From Phragmites australis (taxonomy: Eukaryota; Streptophyta; Magnoliopsida; Poales; Poaceae), in NCBI RefSeq assembly GCF_958298935.1, contig NC_084932.1, positions 2,893,501-2,957,500 of the forward strand: a DNA stretch of 64,000 nt, written 5' to 3'. Each line of letters opens with the position of its first letter. The first letter of the stretch is position 1. The notes beneath the pieces were generated by a model that saw only the letters and a program-made list of their open reading frames with translations, was not told the DNA's origin and searched no databases. Shown piece by piece: positions 11,541 through 22,711 of this stretch. The position numbers were made by a program, and so were the translations under genes.

Positions 11541-14450
11541 CACTACGTGAAAAAAGGATAAGGGTGACGAGTCCTAATCGTCATGGGTGACGGGCCCCTC
11601 ATCCGTCACTCTGAACGCATCATTGATGACATATAATAAGTGACGGGTAAGAACCCGTCACCAATGATTTCATAGGTGATAGGTCGTAACCATGATATGT
11701 CACCTATAAGCGTCTCACATGAGCTATATAGAAAGATATAAGTGACGGGTAACCTTTTAACCCATCACTTATGACTTTCTATACAACTCATGGGAGAACA
11801 CATAAGTGACGGGTAACCTATTTACCCGTCACTTATGTCTTTCTCACTAGCACGTGGGAAAAAACATAAGTGACAGGTAAAGATGCTACTCGTCACTTAT
11901 GTGTATGTTACCCTGCAAGATTGTCATGCTTTCAGGCTACATCCTGGAGCGTAGCCAGGATTTGGTAGTCGTCTTCTCCCTGCAAACAACAGCAACGCAT
12001 CCAAATCTATATCAACAAACACAGTTATATAAGAACTCGCTTCATCACAGAATCGCAAAGGTTACAAAGTTCTGATCAATTCATTACATAATCACAAATG
12101 TTACAAAGTTCCGATCAACTCATATTACATAAGACCTCACAACCTAAGGATTCTATAGTGAAACTCGTCGTGTGGGCTGATGACTTCAGACACCATAAAC
12201 TCGGTGATCCGTCGTCGAATCTTCGGGAATGCACCATCGTAAAAAAAAGAGCATCAAATTTCTGCATAATTTAATGCATAACCAATGTCATGTTATCATG
12301 GAATTAAACTAATTACTGAAATTAGTTACAAATAATCTCGTATTGAACTTACATCGGGGGATTTGATATCCTTCATGCGAAGCGTGAGGAGCATGTTCCA
12401 CGTAACATAGAATCCACAAGCGTTACCCGGTGGTTGTTGGTGGTACTGCTGAACAGAAAATTTAGTGTTAAATCAAAAGAAAAAAATAGCAACAGAGGAC
12501 ATTTGGCAATATGTTAGGTAGCATTTACCGCGAACCCAGTCTTGTGTATCAATCTGCTGTCTTCTTTCGCGTTGTAGTCAGGTTGAGCTTGAAGGTACTT
12601 GTCAAAAGTCCTGCATAAAGAAAGATCGATTAGGGAGCAGTTGAATGTTAGAAAAGTTAAATATGTAAACTAAGTCAAGGAGAACTTACACATTGAGGAG
12701 TCATTTTACATCGATATAATCACGATGTCTAAGTTTGCCTTTTGGTCCTACTGGTCTTGACGAGTCGAGGTAAAACACCAAGTTTCACTAGAGGCAAATA
12801 ACCAGTAAGATCCAATGACCACCGATATTATGGGTGCCCAATAGATAGTTCATTTTGGAATATTGTTGCATTACCCTAACCACATGGTCAACAGTGAAGT
12901 CGGGGTGAAGTTGGATGACCGATATTGAAATGGCCTTAGGGTGAAGAAATACGATGGAGTTCTTGTTATTCTTTGTTTCTTTCATCAAGTGTCTACAGAT
13001 AAGAACATAGTTAGATTCAAGATTGAGTGGTATTAATAAATGAATATACAGTTTCAAGGCACTTACAATGTAAAGATCCATAATAACGATACGTCCAGAC
13101 CATCAATGTTGAAGAGGTCATATAAGTCATTGAAACCCACAATAAAGTAGTCGTCTTCATTACTTAAGAAGTGTCATCGTTTGTACTGTACGACTATGAA
13201 TGTGATATTGTTGTCTCTAGAAGCCTGCATGTAGTAATTATGCAGGTCGACACATGCTTTTCCCATCCTTGCTAGGCCATCTACTGTCATCATAGGCTTC
13301 CCATATTTGAATTTCGTGTTGGCACTAGTCCACGCTGCTCCAATGTCCATATACTTCTTCGCCGGTACAATGACCTTCAACCTCTGCAGCAGGTGCTTCT
13401 TAGAGCCTTTCTTCTTGGCCTCCTTTTTCTTCTTCTTTGGGCTCTCTGGGGGAGACAAAATTGAGTCTAGAAGTGAGACTACCATATGCGGAGGAGAATG
13501 CAGTGAAGCTGGCTTCTCTGGAGGAGGAGAAGGCAGTGAATCACTGCCTTCTCTGGAAGTGAGGGGCGCAGCGGCGGTGCATTTGGAGTTCGTCCAGATT
13601 AGGATGCACTGGAGACCACAATGTCACCCTTCTTCCACTGGATCTTTGATGAAGAACTTCACCCAGAGTTGTGACTTCATCATTGGAGGGAGCTCCAATA
13701 TGTGATCGGTGTCATTGTTATGTACCATATCCATCATAACCACAGCATAACCTGCACGTATCGAAACCATATGTAAGATATAGACGCTTGGAAGCACCTG
13801 ACCCCTTGCAACCTCGATGTGATACCTGTCATGCCTGATTGTAAGGCTGCAGGGCGTGAGCCCTTCTAGCAGGTCAATCGTATCCAGCTCAATCACAGCA
13901 GCAGCTACTTGTTGCTCGACCTCCTTAGAGACGTAGCTACTCTTCCTTGCAGCTCTAGAGCTAACTTTTTGTTGCATGTAAATTTGTATTCCCTGTGATG
14001 TAAGCTGCCCCAAGATGCTTGCGTAAACTTTTCGGGTGATATCTAATTGCATCCACGTCCACTGCAAACATCTTCATCTTCTTGTGCATCCCGATGTCTT
14101 CAGGAAAGACGTATTTCCAGCCCTGGGAATTTGATACACCTCGCACTCGACCTGGGTGCTCCGGGTTTCCTAGCGTCGCTGACCTTGGCTAGCTTCAGCT
14201 GTCTTTTCTTTTACTTTTTCTGTGACTACCTAGTTTTCGCTGCTTTTGAATGTGATTTCCCCGCTTTCGGACAGCTCACCCATTGCACGCAAATATAACC
14301 GCGATCGCCCCAGGAATTGCTAACAAGGATTCTTGTGACTTTCTTTCACTAACTTCTCGTCCTCTGCCTGCCATTTCACCCTTTTCTCAGCATACCCGGT
14401 TGCGCCGATCTTGTGGTTGTGCTTGTTCCTAGCGGTTCATCACCAATTCG
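11541..14450 (-). mobile_element. CACTA (En/Spm) element, right end not found
   Basis: CACTACGTGAAAAAAGG at 11541 is a CACTA-type terminus. It is followed to about 11930 by many direct and inverted copies of a GTGACGGGT word, the subterminal repeats typical of these elements. A minus-strand gene with a Ulp1-type protease domain, often carried by plant CACTA elements, follows. The complementary terminus (CACGTAGTG) is not found to the right. The element seems truncated, perhaps by the hairpin element at 14623-15503. The right limit given is only the end of recognisable coding sequence. Confidence 0.78.
12137..14450 (-). pseudogene. CACTA-borne Ulp1-type cysteine protease gene, decayed
   Basis: Read on the minus strand, the sequence starts with a WQAEDEKLVKESHKNP-like region near 14350. 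It passes QFLGRSRLYLRAMGEL and a low-complexity KKKKKEAKKK stretch (about 13430), then EDDYFIVGFNDLYDLFN and FLHPKAISISVIQLHP. It ends in a Ulp1-like protease fold: GGHWILLVIC (histidine), YLDSS (aspartate), QQPPGNACGFYV (glutamine and cysteine). Introns lie at about 12995-13066, 12615-12685, 12450-12525 and 12245-12355, and the last codon is at 12140 with TGA at 12137. Several in-frame stops (after QYKR, after VICL and in the 5' part) and a frame change near 14060 make it non-functional. The catalytic residues themselves survive. Confidence 0.78.
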
Positions 14451-14622
14451 GCGAAAGAAGAGGTGCAGACGGCAGGGAGGGGGTAGCAAGAAGGGGTAGA
14501 CGACAAGAGGAGAGGAGGGGCGATGAGATGGGCAAGAGGTGAGCGATGGGGAGGATGAGGGACTCAACTATGGCTAGGAGTCGATCTAGTGGTTCAGCTG
14601 GGATGGGCCAAGGGTAATTGGG

Positions 14623-15503
14623 TCCTTTTAGTTGGCCTGAGAAGGGAAAACAAAAGGGAAAAATGCAAAAACCCCTCCAAAAATCATTTGAATTTTGATT
14701 TTCCCCCCAAAAGTTGTTTTGTTGAAAAAAAAACTAAAGGTTTGGTTGAAAAACACCCTTAAAAATTCAAAAAAAATAAAAAATCACAAAAAAAATTTAA
14801 AAAAACTATAGACAATTCTAAGACCTTTTATGAAATTTTTTTAAAAAAATAATATCCTTTGCATCATATTTCATGGAGAGTACATTTAAAAAAACGTGCA
14901 ACTCATTTATTAATTCAAGTTAAATGCATAGTTAATTATTTACTAATCCAAAAATCATGAAATCAATTTTTTTAGTTTTATTACATGATCCAATATCTTC
15001 TAAAAATACATGAAATTTTAAAATAGTTATTGTAACATGCAGGATTGAGTAAATGTATTGCAGATAGATTAATTCATAACTAATTCATAACACTCCCAAA
15101 ATTAGTAAAACCATTTTTATTAGTTTACTTAAACAATTATTTATGTAGTTTACTTCAATAATTATTTGTGTAGAAAAAATAATGATAGACATGACAAAGT
15201 TAAAATAACATGAGTTAATAAATGAGTTGCACATTTTTCTTTTTTTTTCAAACTTCCTTTCCATGAAATATGATGCAAAAGATATTATTTTTGAAAATAA
15301 ATTTCACATAAGGTTTTAGAATTACCTCTATTTTTAAAAAAAAAATTATATTTTTTTATTTTTATTTGAATTTTTGGAAGTTTTTTGTAACAAAATCAAA
15401 CTTTTGAGGTTGTTTGCAACAAAACAACTTTTGGAGGAAAAAGTCAAAATCTAAGTTACTTTTGGGGGTGGGAGTTTGCATTTTTTTTCCAAAACTAAAA
15501 GGA
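14623..15503. repeat. Long hairpin (foldback) element, 881 bp
   Basis: The left arm from 14623 (TCCTTTTAGTT) reads as an imperfect reverse complement of the right arm ending at 15503 (AACTAAAAGGA). Matching blocks in both arms include CCAAAAGTTGTTTTGTTG, GCATCATATTTCATGGA and GCAACTCATTTATTAA. Each arm is roughly 280-300 bp and the AT-rich loop about 270 bp. There is no coding sequence. It resembles a foldback MITE. I found no clear target-site duplication. Confidence 0.85.
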
Positions 15504-15509
15504 AACAGC

Positions 15510-15860
15510 TTAAAATGGGATAATGACAATGTAATCAAAATAGTACTTAATATGAGTGGCAAATAAGCTAAGGCGATATTGAGAGTGGTAAATAAATAAA
15601 ACCACTTTTTAACGGTGAAAAAAAATCAATTCGCTTCTAACAAACGACCTATGAGGGGTTAGATGCTTCAGTTTTAATAGTTAAAGGATATAAATTAAAC
15701 AATATTTTAGTTGAAGGTGAAAATTAAACCAAGGCAAAAGTTGAGGGGGCTAAATTAGACTTTACCCTTTATTCTGCGGCCACTTTGCAATGATTGCAAT
15801 CCTCCCAGCTAAGTAATAGTATATTTCTCACCGAAACAAAAGAGGAAAGGGTAAGAGTAT
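15510..15860. other. AT-rich transposon-like sequence, unclassified
   Basis: The sequence contains GAGGGGTTAGATGC and GTTGAGGGGGCTAAATTAG, words like those at ends of several grass DNA transposons. I could not find a matching inverted end. No gene is seen. Confidence 0.35.
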
Positions 15861-15868
15861 TAGAGTAA

Positions 15869-16285
15869 GGCCATCTCCAGCAGAGGAGGTATTTTTGCAG
15901 ATTCAGATGCTACAGTGATTTGTGGCGTACTGTTCACGACTGTAGTAACTCCCACAGAATCGGTACCCAGTGCTACAGCACTGGGAGAGAGAAATTGATC
16001 CTGCAAATTTGCGGAGCTACTGTAGCACCCGTAACACTGCAGCGCACTGTAGCAACACTGCTCACAGAGACTGCCAGTGGACCAGGGAAGAAAACAAAGT
16101 TTGTTACTGTAGCAGTACTGTTCACAAAAGCTGACACGGGTTCGGAGAGAGAAAAAGAGGAATAAAAAGTAAAAAATAGGATAGCTACTGGAGATGAAAA
16201 AAATAACAGATACTGTAATAGTGATAGAAGATACTGTAATAGTATTTTAGAGGATGAAAATTTAAGATCGCTACTGGAGATGACC
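15869..16285. mobile_element. Harbinger/Tourist-type MITE, copy 1
   Basis: The ends are GGCCATCTCCAGCAG and CTACTGGAGATGACC, imperfect inverted repeats, flanked by TAA on both sides (15866-15868 and 16286-16288). The interior has several copies of CTACTGTAGCA-like words and no coding sequence. The 417-bp size, 3-bp TSD and ends fit the Tourist group. Related copies are at 45597-45932 and probably 52935-53201. Confidence 0.8.
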
Positions 16286-16520
16286 TAACACCGGAGCCTT
16301 TTAGTTGGCAGAATAGCTACTTCTGCTATTGTGCTCGATACCATTTCAACAACCAGAATGGTTTGAATATAAACACGATCACCAGGTTTACCACATATCA
16401 ACTTATCCATGTGCCAAATGCTCAGTCCGAAGAAACCCACATGCTTGCAAAGGAATATTGTTGCCTTTATTACAAGTTCATGGAATCAAAGCACAGACAC
16501 AAGAAAGTAGCATAACGCCA

Positions 16521-19500
16521 TCATTTGAGCTTCTTAAAGAGCTTTGGTGCTACCTGCAGATGCATGTTTCACAGCAAATCGGTTATTTTTCTAGCTTCGC
16601 AATGCTTTTCTACAACTTTTTCTTTACGAAACATTAATAAGTAAACTAAAAGCAAGTACTTACACATTTATCCACGCATGACCAATAGTCAAAGTATTGA
16701 CCGGTGCAGTGTTTGTGCCCGGTATCATCATTCTCGACTCTCTTGACACATTTCTGTACATCAGGCAGCCAGAAGAAGGTTGAGCAAGTAACCGGGTGTC
16801 ATGCATGCATTGTAAAATTGTTGAAATAGTATGATGATCCTAAAGTGATATGGTGTTATAGCTAAAAATCAAGTCCAATTTACAGTAGATTATTACAGGT
16901 TTAGAGACTAGAGCACAATGACCGAGGAATTGCAATGAAGATTATTGTGATTCTCAACCTTACAGCTCAGGAGGGGGCATTCGTTAAGTCTATATAATTC
17001 AGATCAATCCACAGGGAATTGTTATGGACCATGGCAGATGGCACAAATAGGAACGCTAGCACGAGTGGCTACTGTAGGTCCCCGCTATGTACTGTAGCAT
17101 ACGTGCCTGCTGTAGCTCGTGGTTGCTGTAGCAACACGCCAGCCCTTTCCATATCTATCAGATAGTTTAGTTACTTAGCCCTTAAGTTAGATTAGTTTAT
17201 TAGGGAACAGATATATTAGTTTCCGTAGCTTAGAGATATTTCTTGGTAGTCAAGCCATCTTGGAAAAGAGATAGCCATGTATCAGTTGTCATCAAGCAAA
17301 GTATAGATAATTTTAATAAAGGACTGGCATGATCAGTCTCCTGCCACAGGGACAAACCTTGTTGGTGACGAGTGGGACTAGCACCATTTTCTTGAACCAA
17401 TCCAACAGTACCAAACAGCCACCATATCAGGTCGGTTACCCACAGGACCACAAAGGTTGTTCTATGGTTCTAACAAACTATGGGTTGATATTGCATTTTC
17501 ATAAAAAGAGTTGAACAGCTGGTCAGAAGTTAAAATCAGAAACAGGACAGTTCACATGAGTCAAGATTGCAAGTAAAAGACTGAGCCTACAATTGTGTCA
17601 GAATGGAAGATGTGTTGTCCGAACGGGACAACTAAACATATTAATATAAGTTCAATACACAAATACCAGACCAAATACCACTTGGAGCACAGTATTAGCT
17701 ACTGGTATTTGCCGCCAAGAATAAGTCTTATATAGGCCAAGGCAATTTTGCAAATACGTCGGGGAACCTTCAAATTGGCTAAACTCGTATGTTCACCTGG
17801 ATGAAGAGTGCAACATAGGTTGCCCAAGCGGCACAAAAAATGTGACTCGTATGGCCTCATCAATCAGGTCAGCAACTCATAGTGTTATGCGTGTCAAAGA
17901 TGTTGAGGAACGGGTAAGCTACGCTAGCACAAAACAAAATTTTCTCTAAGACGTTCAACCAGAAAACCATACGAGTAGGGGATCATGAATCGTTACTACT
18001 AGACGCGCAGTGCAGCGAAAGAAGGGTTGAAGTAGACCGATCCAACGTCGTGTGTGTCAAGCAGTCGCTCCTCGATCACCTCCGAGCAGCTGCCTTGCTC
18101 CTCGACCACCTCCGTGACCAGCTCTGAGTGGTCGTCGTGTGATCCTCGACCACGAAGAGGAAGCAGCGACCACAACAAGGAAGCCGCGACCACGTCCCCA
18201 ATCACGAAGAGGAAGTAGTCGATCACCTTGTCAACCACAGAGCACATACAATGCCACAATCTTCACGCCAAGAATATTAGCACCGCAATAGTAGCAGCGC
18301 CTTTACGGTATCCACACGTATATGGATGGAATCGCCGTACGCCGGTGTGCTAGCACCGCGCGCCCGACTAGGGTTTCGTAGGGAGTACGGGAAGAGGAGG
18401 CGGCCAGGGTTTTGAAGGTAGGATCTAATCAACTTATGCGCCCACGGCTCCTGCCTCCTCTTATATAGAGTACGCTAATGGACATTTAATGATATTAAAG
18501 CCTATTATGACTTTAAACCCTAATGGACATTTAATTACATTAAATCCCATTCGCAGATCCAATCCGCACATGTGATCGCCTCTAGGGCATACCACCAACA
18601 AAAGAAAGCCCACTAACCTCAATGAGCTAATTTGAACTTCATAAAAGAAACAACAACGTTCATAAAGGAAACCTTGTACCAACTGAAGAATATGTTAAAC
18701 GATAAATTAAAGATGTGCTAAATTTTGAGCTTCCATAGAAGAAAGAGAGTGCATACCTCATACTCATAAAGTGATTTTACACACTGTGGCTTGCATCGTT
18801 CCTCAAGATACTTCTTTTGATCAACAAGTTCCTCATCCTCCCTGAGATAGAACAACGTTAGTGAACCATAGAAGTTGAGACAGAAAAAAAAGGAGTGATT
18901 CATAACATTCTAGTAAGAGCCCAATAAATGGGCCCTTGTGGTATGAATAGCACTTTGGCCTTTGCAATGTGGTAACATTCTATGTTAGCTGATTAACATT
19001 GTAAAACCCAGGATATCGACAGAGTAGTATTTTCAGCAAAAAGGATGACAACGGTAATCTCCTATAGCTTAAAAATGAACCAACAAGCCAAACAAATCTC
19101 AATTTTCAACTTAACAACAAGATAATACTCATAAAGGGGCGGACATGGGATATGGTGGCATTTCGGAGTCAGGAAGCCAGGAAAACACATACATAATATT
19201 ATTTTACCACACCTGTCCTCAGAAAATCATCTATCCCTTTTGCGGTGTTGTAAAAGATCAAGCAACCTCCAAAGAGTAAACACCCAGGAAGAATTTAGTG
19301 TGCTACTGCTTAATAGAAAAAGGAGCCAAGATCCCCCAAGCATAAGGTGAATATTAAGCTAATGTGTCATAGTTCTCCAAACAATCAAGACCGCCTTCTT
19401 ACATGATTTTGCATGCAGATATGGGGTATGCATTGCAATGCACTACTGTAGAGCCTACTTCTAGTCAAGTCACCTTGACCACTAACCTACATTGGCCGGA

Positions 19501-19906
19501 CAATCAACTTCCATGTCCTGAAGCATAAGCCCGACTTAGAATGCCAAAGCGACTAGGGGATAATCAAGCTGCCACAGCCCACAAGCAAGGTAAAGCTTAA
19601 AATTGGGAATCTATCTACCCATCAATCAACTCTAACTCACCAGGCAAAAGCCCATTCTTGCCCTCTAGCGACTTAAGCGCAACCAGTCAGGACGCACACC
19701 CCCAGCTCTCTGGATTTCTTGGCACAGTATCTGGAGCTGCAGCTACAGCCTCAGCTAGCTCGATCCCGCTCCAATCGGAAGAAACAGCTACTCAGCGGAC
19801 ACGCGCACATGGGTCTCGAGAAGCAGGGAAAGAAGATTCCGAAGCTACTGAAGAACAGATCGAGAAGAATCAAGAAGGCGCAGAGGAAAAGAATAAGTGC
19901 TCACAT
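16521..19906 (-). CDS. QCR6: Cytochrome b-c1 complex subunit 6 (hinge protein)
   Basis: This is the acidic hinge subunit of mitochondrial complex III, which assists the cytochrome c1-cytochrome c interaction on the intermembrane-space side. Coding exons on the minus strand are 19906-19905 (AT of the start codon), 18841-18757, 16753-16664 and 16553-16521 (stop TGA). They total 210 bases, 69 residues plus stop, the usual length for plant QCR6. Key words are LVDQKKYLEERCKPQCVK, HKHCTGQYFDYW and CVDKCVAPKL; the CX3C and paired cysteines of the family are all present. Introns have GT-AG ends (donors GTGAGC, GTATGC, GTAAGT). The start codon AT|G is split by intron 1, a conclusion that rests on the exon 1 donor at 19904. 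Intron 2 (16754-18756) contains a Copia solo LTR at 17901-18600. The identification is firm; the 5' exon is a little less so. Confidence 0.9.
17020..17340. repeat. Possible LTR-like fragment in QCR6 intron 2
   Basis: The stretch holds repeated GCTGTAGC words and an AT-rich TTAGATTAGTTTATTAGG segment, as in some grass LTRs. I could not define ends or a target-site duplication. It is intronic and non-coding. Confidence 0.25.
17901..18600 (-). mobile_element. Copia-type solo LTR in QCR6 intron 2
   Basis: The 700-bp sequence is bounded by TGTTG and CAACA and flanked by AAAGA on both sides (17896-17900 and 18601-18605), a perfect 5-bp target-site duplication. In minus-strand sense it begins TGTTGGTGGTATGCCC, has a TATA box CTCTATATAAGAGG at about 18455-18468, and ends GTTCCTCAACA. 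No internal retrotransposon sequence is attached, so it is a solo LTR left by recombination. It lies in the same orientation as the host gene. Confidence 0.9.
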
Positions 19907-20140
19907 GATGACTGATGTCGAGATCTGGGCGAACTGATCTTGCTCCGATAGGAGAAGAGGGGATCTGGTCCGAGGGGATTGGATTAGGGTTTGGCGGTGG
20001 CAAATTCGGGGGAAGCGGATGGTGGAATAGAGTAGACGAGGTTGACGACGGCCGAGGGATGGGGATACTGGCTACTATGGCGTTTGGATTTGGGCTGGAT
20101 GTTCGACTCTGTTTCGGCCCACCGTTTCCTCTCTTAGCAA
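19905..20140 (-). other. QCR6: 5' untranslated exon of the QCR6-type gene
   Basis: On the minus strand, about 20140 to 19907 has the C/T-rich composition of a grass leader (AAACCCTAATCC near 19985). It ends CATCAT followed by the donor GTGAGC at 19904. The last two bases, AT, complete ATG with the first base of the next exon. The transcription start is not resolved and no clear TATA box is seen. Confidence 0.6.
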
Positions 20141-20410
20141 GTAAGCTCAGGCCAACCCAAGAAAAGAAAAAAAGTAAGCTCCAGCCAATTAGACGTGATC
20201 CGTTCATTAGTCTGGGCTGCGTCCAGTCACGGGCCTCGTTTTCTCAGAATACTTTTAAGAGCGACAGACGTATAGATTTGTAAATTTTTAAAATAATAAT
20301 ATATTTTTGTTAATTTTGGGAAAATTATAAATAAAAGCCCGTTTTCGTAGACCCGCAGGCCTGTGTGCGGCTTGGGGACAGTCCAATCTTGCTGGAGGAT
20401 AATATTGTGA

Positions 20411-20769
20411 CTAGCTAAGTACCTGCATATTGTAATAAAAATATAAATATTAGATACGGTAATATTAACTACAAATTTAAGGTATGAAGATGTAGATGCG
20501 TCGTGAAAGCGTCACTAAACGAATATATCAGTAGCGATGTCGTAGTTTAGTTTCAAATGAGATATGGAAAAAAAGTAGAAGATTATCCGTTATTTTTCAT
20601 CCTAATTTTCTTTATATATTTTTATTAGTAAAACGGATTATATATCCATAACCAGTAACCGGAGGAAAGACAAGATGATAAAAATAGATGATAAAGGTGG
20701 ATAGATGGGTGGAGAGTAGCTAGGGGAAGAGGCGATGCGAAGCTGGCTTATGTTTTTTTATAGTAGAGA
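20411..20769 (-). mobile_element. Small non-autonomous Helitron
   Basis: Read on the minus strand, the element begins TCTCTACTA at 20769 and ends GGTACTTAGCTAG at 20411. It sits between A at 20410 and T at 20770 (plus strand), the AT target typical of Helitrons. The 5' TCTCTACTA and the 3' ...TTAGCTAG(T) ends are hallmarks of grass Helitrons. The 3' hairpin expected just inside the end is weak here. There is no helicase or replicase coding sequence. Confidence 0.7.
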
Positions 20770-20829
20770 TTTTAAAATAAATTAAATGCTTTTTCTCAAA
20801 AATGGTTTTTTATATAAGAGATGCTTATT

Positions 20830-22150
20830 TATCGATTGGTACAAGAAAAAACGAGGTGCAAGGACCCAGAACAAAAGCAAGAAAAAGGAAAACACATTGT
20901 ACATGGGGAGAACGCTCCCCGCCTAAGTCATTTTTGCCCCGATTACTAACCAGACACTAAAACAAATTAAATGTACAACCTCTTCAGATTTGGCAGACAA
21001 TTGTCAGAGAGTAGTCAAGAACATGGTCCATAGGTTGTGCTTGCTCTTGAAATTTTGATGAATACGGACCATGCTCTTCTTGCAGTGGCCAAATTTCCGA
21101 GAACTTTCGTTTTGACTTTCACACATTTTCTTCGAAGAGCTTGCGGAATCTGTAACAGTTTGTTATTTCTTGCACATATGTCCTCTGCTCGCATCACTGA
21201 TTCCATCGCAATAAGCCTTTTTCAGGTTGCCAACATGCTGACATGATTGACACGATTAGGAGAGAAATTAATAAAGCAGGCGATCGAACGAGGAAAGAAC
21301 AGCATCCACCTTTTGGAGGCCACACGGGTACACACGCTACTGGAAAAGGAGCCCAATATCGCATCAGGCCAGTGATCAACTGATCATGCAGGCATGCAGT
21401 CTGGCAGTGACAGCGCGGGCAGCAGCTGTTCTTCGCTGGTGCCCTGGTGACCACTTGATTAGCGCACAAACTGCACCGTAATCGTATCATCCCGTATGCC
21501 ATGACTTGGCCAACAGATTGTGCTTTATAACTGATTATCTTTAGAGTATGGGCTCATCTGTTCTGGCTAGAGCCATTTAATGGTAGTACCGTTTTGTTAG
21601 GTGCAGACGACGAATTCTCAAAGGATGTTAATATTAGAATATACGGGCTTGGCTCGTTATGTTTGAAAATATTTTTTAATAAATCTAAAAGATATCATGT
21701 AAGGAGAGGATGCAATTATTTAGTCTCAAGGTAGAGGGAGATCAACTTAAATGAGTTATGTCCTCTACTCCTATTAGCTCATTGGATGGGATAACTAGAA
21801 GAATATATGTGCGTAATCGCTCGTCTCGTCGGGCCGGGGGCAAAGGGCTATTTGAAAAAATGGTTAACATGATTATGAGATACGGAGATTGCATCGGTTA
21901 AGAGTTTGGTCGTAGTATGTCTTAACCACGTAGTTTTCTCTATATACCTACCGGCTACCACTATAAAAGATACACGTGAGTTAGGAGTTTTGTCTCATGA
22001 AGATCCTACATCGGGAGAAGACGGATAAAAGTTTTGAAAGCAATCAGCTCAACTATTCATGATATGCTTCCTCTACGTCTTTTTTATCATCATATGTTGC
22101 GCCATCATCAAGGGGTCTTTACATCTCTTGTTGCCGATCAATACGTTCAT
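20830..22150. other. Intergenic region, weak minus-strand frames
   Basis: Minus-strand frames at 21015-21206 and 21194-21502 overlap and have moderate GC, and could be a small gene. The peptides show no family I recognise, and no splice pattern or promoter convinces me. Otherwise nothing is seen. Confidence 0.35.
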
Positions 22151-22166
22151 TGTGATTATATCTCTT

Positions 22167-22703
22167 AGGGTGTATTTGATTGGTAGGATGGGTATGGATG
22201 AGATATGACGATCCATCTTTTTTGCGGTGTTTGGTTGAATAGTAGATGAGATATGGTCATCCACTTTGAGGAATATTTCTCATAAATGCTAGATGGAGTA
22301 AATGATTAGTGATAATTAGCATGTTGTATTACTAATTAGTATTTAATATTGTGTGATTATGGTCGATAAGTGTTATTTTGTGTTGATTACTGTATGATTG
22401 TATCAATTAGAGTATAATTACTGATAATTAACATGTTTTGTTATTAATTAGTAATTAGTATGGCAAAATTAACATTATAAGTGTTAGTGTGTAGTGATTT
22501 GTGTATAACAAACTATTATTATTTGATATTAAGAGATATAATTTAGTTAATTATTCTCATTACATTCGTCCTCATCCCTCTAACCAAACATAAAATTAGC
22601 TCATTATATCTACACAACCAAATAGATAACTTGGATGACTTTATCCCTAAAAACAAATATTGTCATAACTCATTCAACATTGCACTCCAACTAAATGCAT
22701 CCT
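22167..22703. mobile_element. hAT-type MITE, 537 bp
   Basis: The ends are AGGGTGTATTTGATTGG and CCAACTAAATGCATCCT, imperfect inverted repeats. The flanks are TATCTCTT (22159-22166) and TATCTCCT (22704-22711), an 8-bp duplication with one mismatch, as hAT elements make. The interior is AT-rich with repeated TAATTAGTA words and no coding sequence. Confidence 0.75.
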
Positions 22704-22711
22704 TATCTCCT

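Noticed and set aside
11541..11930. Regular GTGACGGGT repeats considered as a CRISPR-like array
   Set aside because: Repeats occur in both orientations at irregular spacing next to a CACTA terminus in plant DNA; they are subterminal transposon repeats.
19658..19937. Two overlapping plus-strand frames near the QCR6 leader
   Set aside because: They overlap the intron 1 start and leader of the minus-strand QCR6 gene; no family match.
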